64,000 nt of DNA from Trueperella pyogenes (GTDB taxonomy: Bacteria > Actinomycetota > Actinomycetes > Actinomycetales > Actinomycetaceae): assembly GCF_900460345.1 (NCBI RefSeq), contig NZ_UHHW01000002.1, forward strand, positions 62,001-126,000, written 5' to 3'. The notes under the pieces are model-generated. The model made no database searches and was not told where the DNA came from. It worked only from the letters and a program-made list of their open reading frames with translations. The position numbers were made by a program, and so were the translations under genes. Below are positions 52,381 to 61,141 of the stretch, in pieces (position 1 is the first letter of the stretch; the number at the start of each line of letters is the position of its first letter).

Positions 52381-53682
52381 ATGAGGACGAAGATGGCGGT
52401 GATAACCGCAACGATAATTCTGGCTTCGCTTGCCGCAGGCGCCGGAGGCACATTAGGGGCGGGCACGGCTTACGCTAGTGACAGTAGTGCGCCTGCACAT
52501 CCGGCGAGTGTCATCGACCCGGCTACTCCTGCGCGTGCGGGGATGGTGGTGACGGCGTCTGCAGAATTCAATGACGGCCTTAATAGCGCGCTTTTCACGG
52601 ATCGTTACTTACCGCATTGGTCGGTCTCAGAGGGGACGCACGCGAGGTATGAGGTCAGTGACGGCACACTCAAGCTGCGCATTGACGCAGACCAGCAGCC
52701 GTGGGATCCTGCACACGACGGCTCGACCCGAGTCTCCTCATTGCAAACCTACCAGCGCGACTACCTGCACAAATGGACCAATTATAGCGGCTTAGCGCAG
52801 AAAACGACCCCGTTCCGTGGACACTTGCAAAAGTATGGCTACTTCGAGGTACGTGCGAAAGTTGCCTCTGGCGGCGGACTACATAGTGCATGGTGGATGA
52901 CAGGTGCACATCAGGATCTGCCTGACGGCGACGGCGGCTGGTCGCGACAAAATGGCGAAGTGGACATTTTCGAGGTTCTAGGACGTAATGGTGCCACCCA
53001 TGCACAGGCTGCGATTCATCCATGGGGCGACCTCGGGCGCCTGTGGCCATGGACAGCAAAGATCACTGACGGCAGCACCGACCTGTCCCAAGACTTCCAT
53101 ACATACGGTTTCTTGTGGACTCCATCGGGGATGAAGATGTACGTGGACGGCAAGCTTGGTTTTTCCACCCCACTTTCGCCGGCGTACCCGATGCTGACAT
53201 ACCTGGGGATCTACGAAAAGCAAGATCCCAAGTCGTGGACCGGACCGTTCGATCCACACGTGCCCTATCCAAAGGTATTCGAGATCGACTACTTCCGTGC
53301 TTACCAGTTTGACCAGGGAGAATTTCCGCACACGTATCTAATAGGTGATGGGATCTTGGAGGGCCAGACGCGGGTGAATCGTGATGTGACTCGGTGGGTC
53401 GGGGGCGAAGGTAACGCCGCAACCGTTCATGTGCACGTGCCGCAGAAGGGCATCTATAACCTCGAACTGAGTTACCGGTCTGGCGAGCCGCGTGGGCTCA
53501 CGGTGAACGTAAATGATAAGCAGCTGATGTACTTCAATGGGCTGACGACCGGCTCCTTTGGTGGCAGGTTCAATACATTGCGTTTCTCTGCTGAGCTGGA
53601 TGAGGGGTGGAACTCCGTCCGCTTTAGTAATCCTGGCGATGTGGCGCCGGACCTCGGGGTATTGCGGGTGCTCGGCCGCTAG
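52381..53682 (+). CDS. Secreted GH16 glycosidase
   Basis: 433 residues. Signal peptide (about 1-32, ending TAYA), GH16 beta-jelly-roll catalytic domain about 60-315, and a C-terminal beta-sandwich resembling a carbohydrate-binding module (about 325-433). The catalytic motif ExDxxE is seen as GEVDIFE: nucleophile Glu193, Asp195, acid/base Glu198. GH16 enzymes are endo-beta-glucanases or endo-beta-galactosidases. Sharing an operon with GH36 and a sugar importer suggests it trims an alpha-galactose-bearing glycan outside the cell; the bond specificity is unknown. Confidence 0.87.
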   Translation: MRTKMAVITATIILASLAAGAGGTLGAGTAYASDSSAPAHPASVIDPATPARAGMVVTASAEFNDGLNSALFTDRYLPHWSVSEGTHARYEVSDGTLKLRIDADQQPWDPAHDGSTRVSSLQTYQRDYLHKWTNYSGLAQKTTPFRGHLQKYGYFEVRAKVASGGGLHSAWWMTGAHQDLPDGDGGWSRQNGEVDIFEVLGRNGATHAQAAIHPWGDLGRLWPWTAKITDGSTDLSQDFHTYGFLWTPSGMKMYVDGKLGFSTPLSPAYPMLTYLGIYEKQDPKSWTGPFDPHVPYPKVFEIDYFRAYQFDQGEFPHTYLIGDGILEGQTRVNRDVTRWVGGEGNAATVHVHVPQKGIYNLELSYRSGEPRGLTVNVNDKQLMYFNGLTTGSFGGRFNTLRFSAELDEGWNSVRFSNPGDVAPDLGVLRVLGR

Positions 53683-53707
53683 GTGTAAGCCGACTCCTGT
53701 TGGTCAG

Positions 53708-54082
53708 CTAGCTCCGGGCGAGCTGGGAAACGCGCTGGACCGATAAGCCCATGAGCGTGCCGACGTCGCGCATGGAAAGACCTGCTTCGGTCAGGGTGTG
53801 GACGGCGGCCCGAGAGGCGGCAGAGAGTCTGCTTTCGGCGGTCCGCGAGGCTTCGGCTGCCGTGTGGTACTCGCTGACGATTGAGAAAGGGATGCCAACC
53901 GGTGTGATAGCGACCGTGAAGGTGTCGGGTTCCTCGTTTGTCATCAAGCTTGCCGCGTCTTTAATCATCGCCTCAAGCTGGTCTAGGCGCCGAGCTTGCG
54001 TCCCGTATTCTCGCCCGTCAATGGTGAATTCCCCGATCCACCACCGACCTGCATGGGTGGCGGTCGCCTTGATGAGCGTCAT
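53708..54082 (-). CDS. hicB: HicB-like antitoxin
   Basis: 124 residues: an N-terminal HicB-type domain (about 1-65; GRWWIGEFTIDG, with LDQLEAMIKDAASL) and a C-terminal helix-turn-helix (about 85-124; LTEAGLSMRDVGTLMGLSVQRVSQLA) for operator binding. Strong AGGAGG RBS seven to eight bases before ATG. It overlaps the toxin gene by four bases (ATGA) and lies downstream of it, the usual hicA-hicB order. It should neutralise the toxin and autorepress the pair. Confidence 0.82.
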   Translation of the reverse strand: MTLIKATATHAGRWWIGEFTIDGREYGTQARRLDQLEAMIKDAASLMTNEEPDTFTVAITPVGIPFSIVSEYHTAAEASRTAESRLSAASRAAVHTLTEAGLSMRDVGTLMGLSVQRVSQLARS

Positions 54083-54258
54083 GAGCGTGTCCTCCTAAGT
54101 ATTGCTCTTGCGAAGAGATCATGTATCTCACGGTGCCGGGGAATCGGTTCGCTCCATTGCCCGATAGTTGCCTTGGTGTGGTTTCCACCCTCCGTGAGAG
54201 GGAGCCCCTTGGAGCGAGCGATTCGCTCCAGCTGTTTGATTAGATCCCGTCTCTTCAT
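54079..54258 (-). CDS. hicA: HicA-like toxin, 59 residues
   Basis: Translation begins MKRRDLIKQLERIARSKGLP and continues with EGGNHT and PIPRHREIHDLFARAI. This is the HicA double-stranded-RNA-binding-like fold, and the catalytic His is in GGNHT. HicA mRNA endonucleases arrest growth. The gene is only 180 bases and easily missed. Its stop overlaps the start of the HicB-like gene (ATGA at 54079-54082). No clear RBS precedes its ATG, which would keep toxin output below antitoxin. Confidence 0.82.
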   Translation of the reverse strand: MKRRDLIKQLERIARSKGLPLTEGGNHTKATIGQWSEPIPRHREIHDLFARAILRRTRS

Positions 54259-54376
54259 TTGAAAGCTCTAGCACCATTGAGATTTATTGTCTAGGGGTAT
54301 AGGCAAACGTGTGTGATATGGTCGCGCGCCTGCCCTCCTATTCTTGGGATTGATTTCCACTTTCATAACTTTTCGG

Positions 54377-54395
54377 TTAGGGTGGCCTAATATAA
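54377..54395. promoter_or_regulatory. DtxR/IdeR-like iron box with overlapping -10
   Basis: TTAGGGTGGCCTAATATAA matches the 19-bp DtxR consensus (TTAGGTTAGSCTAACCTAA) at about 14-15 positions, including both outer arms. A tataaat -10-like hexamer overlaps its end. It lies upstream of the Fec-type operon, so iron-dependent repression is expected. Confidence 0.7.
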
Positions 54396-54499
54396 ATATC
54401 ATCCTAGGAACCTGTTAGTACCCGCGCACTCAGGGTGTGAACACTGTGGGGAAATGTTCAGCAAGTGAGGCCTTCTTGATAAGCAGTCAACACGATTTT

Positions 54500-55630
54500 A
54501 TGGCTTCTGATACCCCATCGAAAAGTGCCGCGGCGTCGACACGTGACACGACCGCGTGTCAGAGAAACTCGTTGGCTGTGGAATCTCCCCGCACGCCTGC
54601 CTCCGAATTGTTGGGATCGAGGAAGCAGCGCTCGCTGACACTTGTTCTCCTAATCGTTGCAGTTATCGCTCCTTTCGTTAGCCTCGGTTTTGGTGCCGCC
54701 GCAATCCCCTTCACGGAAGCCTTACAGGTCACATGGCTTAAGTTAACGGGTGGCGACCTCAGTGGCTGGAACACCAGCACTGTGGCCATCATTTGGCTCA
54801 ATCGAATGCCCCGCATTCTCACCGCTTATGGGGTCGGAATCATTCTCGGCGTGAGCGGGGTGGCAATGCAGTCCATCATTCGTAATCCGCTCGCCGAGCC
54901 CTATGTCCTCGGTATTAGTTCTGGGGCGTCGGCTGGGGCCGCGACGGCCATCGTCGTCATCGGCTCATCGACAGTCTTTTTGGTCACGTCCTCCGCGTTC
55001 ATCGGCGCGCTCGTAGCTACGCTTCTCGTGTTATGGATCGGTTCAGGTCGTTCAGGCACGTCCTTGAGACTTATCCTTGCGGGCATCGCAATCGGGTTCA
55101 TCTTCCAAGCTTTTACGAACCTGCTTATCATCAGCGCAAATACCGCCGAGACTGCACAGTCAGTCGTCTTTTGGACGCTCGGCTCGCTGACACGTGCAGA
55201 TACGCCGCAGGCTCTTGCGGTGCTCGGTATAGCTGTTGCATTAGCGGGTGCTTTGTGGCTGTTTGCGCCTTATCTTGACGCGTTGGCCAGTGGCGATCAA
55301 ACATGCATCGGAATCGGCTTGAATCCCGCTGTCCTTCGGTTTGCAATGCTCATCCCCATCTCTTTCGCAGTCGGTGCTGCAGTCGCGAGCTCCGGAGGCA
55401 TCGGTTTCATCGGTTTGGTCATTCCACACTTGGTGCGGCCGCTCGTCTCCCACCGGCACCGCCCGCTGATACTCGCAACTGCGTTGGTGTCGGCTGTGTT
55501 TTTGCTGATTACCGATACCGTGGCGCGCACAGCTCTCGCCCCGGTCGAGATTCCCATTGGCATTATTACTGCTCTGCTAGGCGCGCCGTTCCTCGTGGTG
55601 ATGGCTAAGAAATCGAGGGCGTTGACGTGA
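54500..55630 (+). CDS. Iron-complex ABC permease (FecCD/BtuC type)
   Basis: Membrane subunit for ferric siderophore, heme or cobalamin import. The ATG at 54500 gives 376 residues; a GTG at 54437 would give 397, and neither has a convincing RBS, so the start is uncertain. A polar N-terminal tail precedes about ten helices. Family motifs include RMPRILTAYGVG, RNPLAEPYVLGISSGAS and GGIGFIGLVIPHLVR. The stop overlaps the ATPase gene by four bases. Confidence 0.92.
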   Translation: MASDTPSKSAAASTRDTTACQRNSLAVESPRTPASELLGSRKQRSLTLVLLIVAVIAPFVSLGFGAAAIPFTEALQVTWLKLTGGDLSGWNTSTVAIIWLNRMPRILTAYGVGIILGVSGVAMQSIIRNPLAEPYVLGISSGASAGAATAIVVIGSSTVFLVTSSAFIGALVATLLVLWIGSGRSGTSLRLILAGIAIGFIFQAFTNLLIISANTAETAQSVVFWTLGSLTRADTPQALAVLGIAVALAGALWLFAPYLDALASGDQTCIGIGLNPAVLRFAMLIPISFAVGAAVASSGGIGFIGLVIPHLVRPLVSHRHRPLILATALVSAVFLLITDTVARTALAPVEIPIGIITALLGAPFLVVMAKKSRALT

Positions 55631-56388
55631 TTGAAATCAAAGACGTCGAATTCAAGTATGGCGACCGTCTCGTCATCGACAACATTACGGTGACGGCCTC
55701 CTCGGGTCGTATCTTAGGGCTCATTGGTCCAAACGGCGCAGGGAAGTCCACGTTGCTTAGCCTGATCTACCGGCTGCTGACACCACAACACGGGAACGTG
55801 GTCGTGGACGGTTCGGATATTCGCGCGCTGAGCCGTAATGAGGTCGCACAACGAATGGCCGTGGTCGCCCAACATAGTGAAGCCACTATGCCACTTACCG
55901 TGTTCGATTGTGTGGCCCTCGGCAGGCTGGGAAAGAGCACTATATTCAACTACTGCAACGACGCCGATAACGAGCTTGTGCGTCAAGCAATTAACTACGT
56001 GGGACTTGCGGGTTATGAGAGGCGGCTAAGTAGCGAACTCTCGGGCGGAGAGTGGCAACGCGCGCTCATCGCGCGCGCAATTGTCCAACAGTCGACCCAC
56101 CTGCTTTTGGATGAACCAACGAACCACCTCGACATCCACCACCAATACGCCGTCTTGCAGCTCATGCGGGAGCTCTCTTCCACAACGGTAGTCGTGTTAC
56201 ACGACCTCAATCTCGCGGCACAATTCTGTGACGACCTAGCCTTGTTACAAAACGGCAAGATCGTAGCCTCGGGAACCCCAGAAGAGGTACTTACCGCAGA
56301 GCGGATCAGCGAGGTGTATCAGATACATGCGGAAGTGGTCACGCAAGGCCCCTACCGCCATTTGGTCTACAGCCCCTATAACAAGTAG
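55627..56388 (+). CDS. Iron-complex ABC ATPase (FecE/FhuC type)
   Basis: 253-residue nucleotide-binding subunit. Walker A GPNGAGKST (about 35-43), signature LSGGEWQRALIAR and Walker B LLLDEPTNHLD, all intact. GTG start within the permease stop (gtga overlap), so translation is coupled. It energises the FecCD-type permease. The siderophore-type subfamily is supported by the QLMRELSSTTVVVLHDLNLAAQF-region layout following the D-loop. Confidence 0.93.
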   Translation: MIEIKDVEFKYGDRLVIDNITVTASSGRILGLIGPNGAGKSTLLSLIYRLLTPQHGNVVVDGSDIRALSRNEVAQRMAVVAQHSEATMPLTVFDCVALGRLGKSTIFNYCNDADNELVRQAINYVGLAGYERRLSSELSGGEWQRALIARAIVQQSTHLLLDEPTNHLDIHHQYAVLQLMRELSSTTVVVLHDLNLAAQFCDDLALLQNGKIVASGTPEEVLTAERISEVYQIHAEVVTQGPYRHLVYSPYNK

Positions 56389-56405
56389 GCGCTTCCTAAA
56401 GCGCC
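56388..56405 (+). other. Intercistronic hairpin before the iron-binding lipoprotein
   Basis: GGCGCTT and AAGCGCC around a 4-base loop, beginning at the last base of the ATPase stop. It is short of a T-run, so it is more likely a stability element than a terminator. Confidence 0.4.
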
Positions 56406-56423
56406 ACGTTAGGAGAAAGAAAT

Positions 56424-57431
56424 ATGCACAAACTAAGAAGGGCACTAGCGCCACTCGTCGTCGTGACGATGCTCGGCCTCTCGGCGTGTGGAAACGCGCA
56501 GTCAGCGAAGGTCACCACACCGAACACAGAGTCCTCTACGACAGCCTCAATGGACGCCGCCCAGTACCCACAGACTGTGAAGGCCTGCGACACCTCCTTC
56601 GACATCAAGAAGGCCCCTGAACGAGTCATGTTCATCAACTCTACTGGTACCTCGGCCCTACTTGATCTCGGGCTCATCGACCGCGTGGTAGCCCGCATTG
56701 GCGTGGTGGAGACCTCTACATACTCGCAGGAGGACGCCAAGAAGATCAAAGACATCGAAGTGATCGAGTCCGCTGTGAAGGGCGGCGGTCACTACAATGT
56801 GTCCACCGAAGCCGTTATTGAGAAGCATCCGGATCTCATCATCGCCTCAAACCCAGCTGATCTCGATGTCCAAAAGCTCTACGATGCTGGCATTGCTATC
56901 TACGTGCCTGAGGAGTTTTGCGTCCGCGACAACACCGAGAAGGTCACTTTCGATAACGTCTACAGGGAAATCCGTACATTCGCGAAGGTCTTCGGTGTGA
57001 CGGATCGTGCCGAGAAGGTTATTGAGAAGCTGAAGGGCGAAGTAAAGGCCAGCGGGAGTACTAAAGTTAGCGGAACTGCGGCAGCCGTATTCGTCGTTTC
57101 CGGTGATTCTAAGTTCTACGCCTACGGCAACTCCTCGATGGTAACGCCACAGTTCGAGGCTCTAGGTTTGAAGAATGTTTACGGCAATGAGAAAAAGCGG
57201 GTGTTCACTGTTTCCACCGAGAGCCTGCTTGAACATAACCCGGATCGAATCATTATTCTGCACCAGGGTGACGAACAAGGAGCGATCGAGACATTCAAAC
57301 AGGCTCACGGAGCTTCCGACTTACGCGCGGTCCGCGAAGGCAATCTCATCGGCATGCCGTTCCCGCTCACTGATCCGCCGTCGTCACTGTCGGTGGAGGG
57401 GCTGAAGTATCTGCAAAACAAGCTTAAGTAG
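56424..57431 (+). CDS. Iron-complex-binding lipoprotein
   Basis: 335-residue receptor with lipobox LSAC (Cys22) and a helical-backbone class III binding-protein fold (FecB/BtuF type): PERVMFINSTGTSALLDLG then HPDLIIASNPAD and NPDRIIILHQGDEQ. RBS AGGAGAAAGAA lies upstream of the ATG. Completes a Fec-type importer under a DtxR-like box. Ligand could be a ferric siderophore or heme; nothing in the sequence decides between them. Confidence 0.92.
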   Translation: MHKLRRALAPLVVVTMLGLSACGNAQSAKVTTPNTESSTTASMDAAQYPQTVKACDTSFDIKKAPERVMFINSTGTSALLDLGLIDRVVARIGVVETSTYSQEDAKKIKDIEVIESAVKGGGHYNVSTEAVIEKHPDLIIASNPADLDVQKLYDAGIAIYVPEEFCVRDNTEKVTFDNVYREIRTFAKVFGVTDRAEKVIEKLKGEVKASGSTKVSGTAAAVFVVSGDSKFYAYGNSSMVTPQFEALGLKNVYGNEKKRVFTVSTESLLEHNPDRIIILHQGDEQGAIETFKQAHGASDLRAVREGNLIGMPFPLTDPPSSLSVEGLKYLQNKLK

Positions 57432-57435
57432 GTCA

Positions 57436-58626
57436 ATGCTTACTCACCGCCCCTTTTTGCGCCTGTGGTGCGCCAGCGCCGCTTCCGGCCTGGCCACCTG
57501 GGCGCTGCCCTTTGTTCTGGGTCTTGCCGTCATCGAAGCACTGATCTCTCCGAAAGAGCTTGGCCTGCTGCTGGCCGCCCGCACTGTGGGGTTCCTTGTT
57601 GGCGTCATCTACGGCGGCGCAGCCTCGGACCGATATGGTCACCGCCTCCTCGTTTTCGCCTCCAGTATCCTCGCCGCCTGCTCGGGTGTAGCGCTAACGC
57701 TGACACTTGGGAACTGGCCGCTAGCTAGCATCGTCACTATCACGGTCATGGGTCTTGGACAAGGTGCATGCCGACCGGCTTTCCAAGCATTGATCCCGCT
57801 CGTAGTGGCTCACGACGAGCGTCAGCAGGCGAATGCTTACATGACGATCGCCGTGCGCGTGACCACGCTCCTCGGCCCGGTGGCCACCAGTGGCCTCGCG
57901 TTGCTGATGGATACGCGCTGGTTGGTTCTCATTATTTCCGTCGCCTGGCTCGTCTGCGCTCTGCTGCCGACGTGGGTGGAAAGCCCTAAAAACGCGGAAA
58001 AGCAGTCTTACTTCACACAGATTAAGGATGGCCTCGGTGAGGCGCTACGCCATCGCTGGTTCGTGGCGGGTCTGGCTGCACTAGTTCCCATTCTGGGACT
58101 GGGTTATGCTGCCACTAGCGTTGTGCTTCCTGTAGTCAGTGACGAGGTTTATGGCGGGGGTGAGGCACTCACTGCTGCGATGACCTCTTATACGGTCGGT
58201 GCGCTGATTGGCGCATTCGCTATGTCAAAAGTGTCATTTACGCATGAGGGTTGGGCGTCTCTGGCCGGGTTATGCCTTATCTCTTTGGCTCCGCTTGTCT
58301 TGGCACTGACGCCAGATCTGTGGATCTTGGTGCTCACTTACGCACTCGTGGGCGTGGGAATCGAGCTGTTCAATGTGCCGTGGTTTACAGCGACGCAGCG
58401 AGAAGTTTCGCCGGAAAAGTTCGGCAGAGTTTCATCTGTTGACTTCCTCGTCTCCTACGGGCTTAGTCCCATTGGGTTGGCGTTGTATCCCCTCGCAATC
58501 GAGGCGTTCGGGCGAAACAACGTGCTCTACTTTGCGGCGATAATCTGTTTCGTTGCCCCAATCCTTGCAATGCTGGTCCCTGGAGCGCGCAATTTCTCTG
58601 ATCCTCGAAATGCTCCGGCGTCGTAG
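57436..58626 (+). CDS. MFS transporter, possible siderophore exporter
   Basis: 396 residues with twelve hydrophobic segments and the MFS signature after helix 2 (GGAASDRYGHRLL). It starts four bases after the binding-protein stop and so belongs to the iron-regulated operon. EntS-like MFS proteins in such operons export siderophores, but drug efflux carriers look alike. No siderophore biosynthesis genes are in the window, so the role remains inferred. Confidence 0.85.
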   Translation: MLTHRPFLRLWCASAASGLATWALPFVLGLAVIEALISPKELGLLLAARTVGFLVGVIYGGAASDRYGHRLLVFASSILAACSGVALTLTLGNWPLASIVTITVMGLGQGACRPAFQALIPLVVAHDERQQANAYMTIAVRVTTLLGPVATSGLALLMDTRWLVLIISVAWLVCALLPTWVESPKNAEKQSYFTQIKDGLGEALRHRWFVAGLAALVPILGLGYAATSVVLPVVSDEVYGGGEALTAAMTSYTVGALIGAFAMSKVSFTHEGWASLAGLCLISLAPLVLALTPDLWILVLTYALVGVGIELFNVPWFTATQREVSPEKFGRVSSVDFLVSYGLSPIGLALYPLAIEAFGRNNVLYFAAIICFVAPILAMLVPGARNFSDPRNAPAS

Positions 58627-58712
58627 AATCCCGGCGTCGTAGGAGCAGTCCTCGTATCGGCAAGAGCTGTCCCAACAGCGATGGGGCACACTCAGAGGTG
58701 TGCGCCTTCATC

Positions 58713-58788
58713 CTCAGTACCTTCCGCCGGTCGTCGTCACCGAAAACGCCGTTTTACGGGACGACGACCGGCGTTAAGTACCGAGAAA
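58713..58788. repeat. Dispersed palindromic element, copy D
   Basis: 76 bp between convergent genes. Perfect 14-bp arms CGCCGGTCGTCGTC and complement around an AAAAC-GCC-GTTTT core, with outer ctcagtacctt and aagtaccgag arms. This is the best-preserved copy. Confidence 0.88.
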
Positions 58789-58790
58789 TC

Positions 58791-59270
58791 CTAGAGTGAA
58801 GCAGGAGCAGGATCGACTTTTTCCCAGCTCGCGATCGGGCCGGGGACCTCGACGAAGAGCGGGTGAGGCAAGACTCTTCCCAAATCTACACCTTCCCAGA
58901 CGCCGGATTGCAGGGTTGCCGGCGAGCGGCGTTCCAGCTTTGTGCGAAGCCAGCGGAGCTCATAGGTAAGCTGACCATCGCTGACCTCGATGCGCTGGGC
59001 GTATGGCGAGGCAGCGGCGTCGGCGGGAGAGACAATCTTGGTCGCGTCGAAGTTATACCCGCGGATGGCGGCCTCGGCAAGGACGCCGCTGAGGTAGCTG
59101 CCGATGGAGGCGAGAGGGTCGGATTGGAAGGCGAAACGTTCGAGCTGCGGGTGATTGCGGTAGCCCTTGGTGAGTCCCTGCAGAACTTTTTGTGCGAGAA
59201 GAGTTTCGCGCCAAAGAGCGACGAGACCGGTGGGGTCGAGGTAAGACGGGTGAAGAGACCACATACGCAT
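58791..59270 (-). CDS. Pyrimidine-dimer DNA glycosylase-like protein
   Basis: 159 residues resembling the Pyr_excise family (T4 endonuclease V type). The N-terminus MRMWSLHPSYLDPTGLVALWRETLLAQKVL region is characteristic; the conserved Arg/Glu pair (W-R-E) and an RNHPQLERF segment follow. T4 DenV incises at thymine dimers using its N-terminal amine, which would need Met removal here; this protein starts MRM rather than MT, so the chemistry may differ. Monocistronic, convergent with the MFS gene. Confidence 0.8.
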   Translation of the reverse strand: MRMWSLHPSYLDPTGLVALWRETLLAQKVLQGLTKGYRNHPQLERFAFQSDPLASIGSYLSGVLAEAAIRGYNFDATKIVSPADAAASPYAQRIEVSDGQLTYELRWLRTKLERRSPATLQSGVWEGVDLGRVLPHPLFVEVPGPIASWEKVDPAPASL

Positions 59271-59399
59271 AGCCCGATCATACGTGAGGCAGGAAGGTCC
59301 CAGAGTAAGTTATAGGATCTCTTCCTCTACCACTGAGTAGTGCTTTTTGAGCGTTACCGACAGCTTCTAGGCTCTTCTCCAAAAACTACATGTAACTTG

Positions 59400-60212
59400 T
59401 TACCTCTTAACTGAGCCTGATATTAGACCTGCTACGATCCATCGTTGAGTAAACAGGAAGAAAACAAATACGGGTACAAGAGCGATTACCGTGATGGTCA
59501 TGAACATCGGCCAGTTGGTACTAAATTGTGAGTTCGCGTTGAAAACCTGTAGTACAATGGTGCGCTTTTCTGTTGAAGAAAGCATGATATTTGGCCATAA
59601 GAAGTCGTTCCATGTTGCCATTGTTTGGAATATCACCACAGTGGTGAGAATGGGTCTTATCAGTGGTAATACGATCGCGTAATAGATACGCCAGTGACTA
59701 GCGCCATCGATGCGTGCGGCTTCAAATAGTTCTTTTGGTACAGATCGCATGTATCCGACTATCAAGAAGTAGCAGAACACTGCGCTCCCTAAATAAATGA
59801 GAACCAGCCCGTGTACCGTATTGACGGTGCCGAGTTTAGCGCTCATCCGATAGATAGGAATAAGCGTGGCTTGCAGCGGAATTGTGAATGCTACTAGCAG
59901 CAGAGTTCCTACGAAAGAAGTAAACCAAGATTTACGTAAAATCATGCCGTAGGCTGCCAAAGATCCGATTAACACTTGTAAGAATACCGCTGCGGTGGTG
60001 ATGATAATCGTGTTAGCAAATCCGCGTCCGATATCGATTTTACTGAACACATTGAGATAATTGAAAAGTCCCCACGTTTGTGGGAGAGCAAATGGGTGTT
60101 GAGAAATCTCCGCCTGCGTTTTGAAAGTTGAGACCACAATGTAATACAGCGGGAAAGCCATGATTGCGGCAACGGTAAGCATCACTACTGATAACAAACG
60201 CTTCTTCATCAC
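59400..60212 (-). CDS. Sugar ABC permease (MalG type)
   Basis: 270 residues, six helices, EAA loop EAARIDGASHWRIYYAIVLPL. Its start overlaps the partner permease stop by four bases. Last gene of a three-gene CUT1 importer transcribed from the LacI side. Codons are visibly AT-richer than in the purB-hisC region. No ATPase gene is present, as in the other CUT1 operon here. Confidence 0.93.
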   Translation of the reverse strand: MMKKRLLSVVMLTVAAIMAFPLYYIVVSTFKTQAEISQHPFALPQTWGLFNYLNVFSKIDIGRGFANTIIITTAAVFLQVLIGSLAAYGMILRKSWFTSFVGTLLLVAFTIPLQATLIPIYRMSAKLGTVNTVHGLVLIYLGSAVFCYFLIVGYMRSVPKELFEAARIDGASHWRIYYAIVLPLIRPILTTVVIFQTMATWNDFLWPNIMLSSTEKRTIVLQVFNANSQFSTNWPMFMTITVIALVPVFVFFLFTQRWIVAGLISGSVKR

Positions 60213-61120
60213 GCGAACCTCTCCGATACAACTTTCGCTACATACATTTGCGCCAGCACTATTAGCAATGAAGCAAGTGTAAAGATAACTGCAAGGGCTG
60301 ATCCGAGCCCATAACGCCCCTGGGCAATGCCCTGTTCCACAATAGATTGGGTGACTGTGAAGGTGGAGTAACCGGGTCCGCCTTTGGTCATAGCGTAAGG
60401 CAACTCAAAGACCTTCAAACCGGAAGTCATAAGTAAGAATGTAGATACCAAGATTGCAGGCACTAGGTGAGGCAGGGTAATGTGGAAAAACTGTTGGAGG
60501 GAGTTTGCCCCATCCACTTGAGATTGTTCGTAAATATCGGTGGGAATAGCCTGCAGATATGCTAAGTAGAGTGTGGCATGCCAGCCGATACCGGCCCATA
60601 CCGCTACGACAATGACGCAGACACGAGCAAGCATAGAATCTGCTAACCACAACGACGGTGACAAGTGCAGGGTTTTCAGCAGAGAGTTCAAAGCTCCTGA
60701 ATCTAGAGGAGAGAATATGTATAGCCACACCAAGCCTAAAATGGCGTGAGAAGGCACTCCGAGGAAGAAAAACAAAGATCGCACGGCATCTCGCCCGAAA
60801 AATTTATTGTTCAGAACGACTGCTAGTGGAATCGCTAGAAGGGTAATGAGAACAGTGGTGGTGGCGGCGAACAGGACTGTGAAGCCCAACGCCATACGAA
60901 GGTCTGGATTAGTGAACACAGTAACGTAGTTCGATAAGCCCACAAAATGGATCTCTCGACCCAAGCCAGTGTAGTCAGTAAATGAGTACGCGATGGATTG
61001 GATTAATGGCACAAGAACCAGAGCGACAAACACTGCCAGAATGGGTAAGAGGAATAATGCGGATGCGGCCGTCTCTGCGGTGTGCGCACGCAGCGGGGTT
61101 CGCAGTCTTATTGTCTTCAT
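60209..61120 (-). CDS. Sugar ABC permease (MalF type)
   Basis: 303 residues, six helices, EAA-type loop EQSQVDGANSLQQFFHITLPHL. Signature C-terminal LKVFELPYAMTKGGPGYST region is typical of MalF-like subunits. It lies between the receptor and the second permease, with an intercistronic hairpin at 61142-61172 separating it from the receptor gene. Substrate unknown. Confidence 0.93.
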   Translation of the reverse strand: MKTIRLRTPLRAHTAETAASALFLLPILAVFVALVLVPLIQSIAYSFTDYTGLGREIHFVGLSNYVTVFTNPDLRMALGFTVLFAATTTVLITLLAIPLAVVLNNKFFGRDAVRSLFFFLGVPSHAILGLVWLYIFSPLDSGALNSLLKTLHLSPSLWLADSMLARVCVIVVAVWAGIGWHATLYLAYLQAIPTDIYEQSQVDGANSLQQFFHITLPHLVPAILVSTFLLMTSGLKVFELPYAMTKGGPGYSTFTVTQSIVEQGIAQGRYGLGSALAVIFTLASLLIVLAQMYVAKVVSERFA

Positions 61121-61141
61121 GGTCCACTTCTCCCTATCGGG

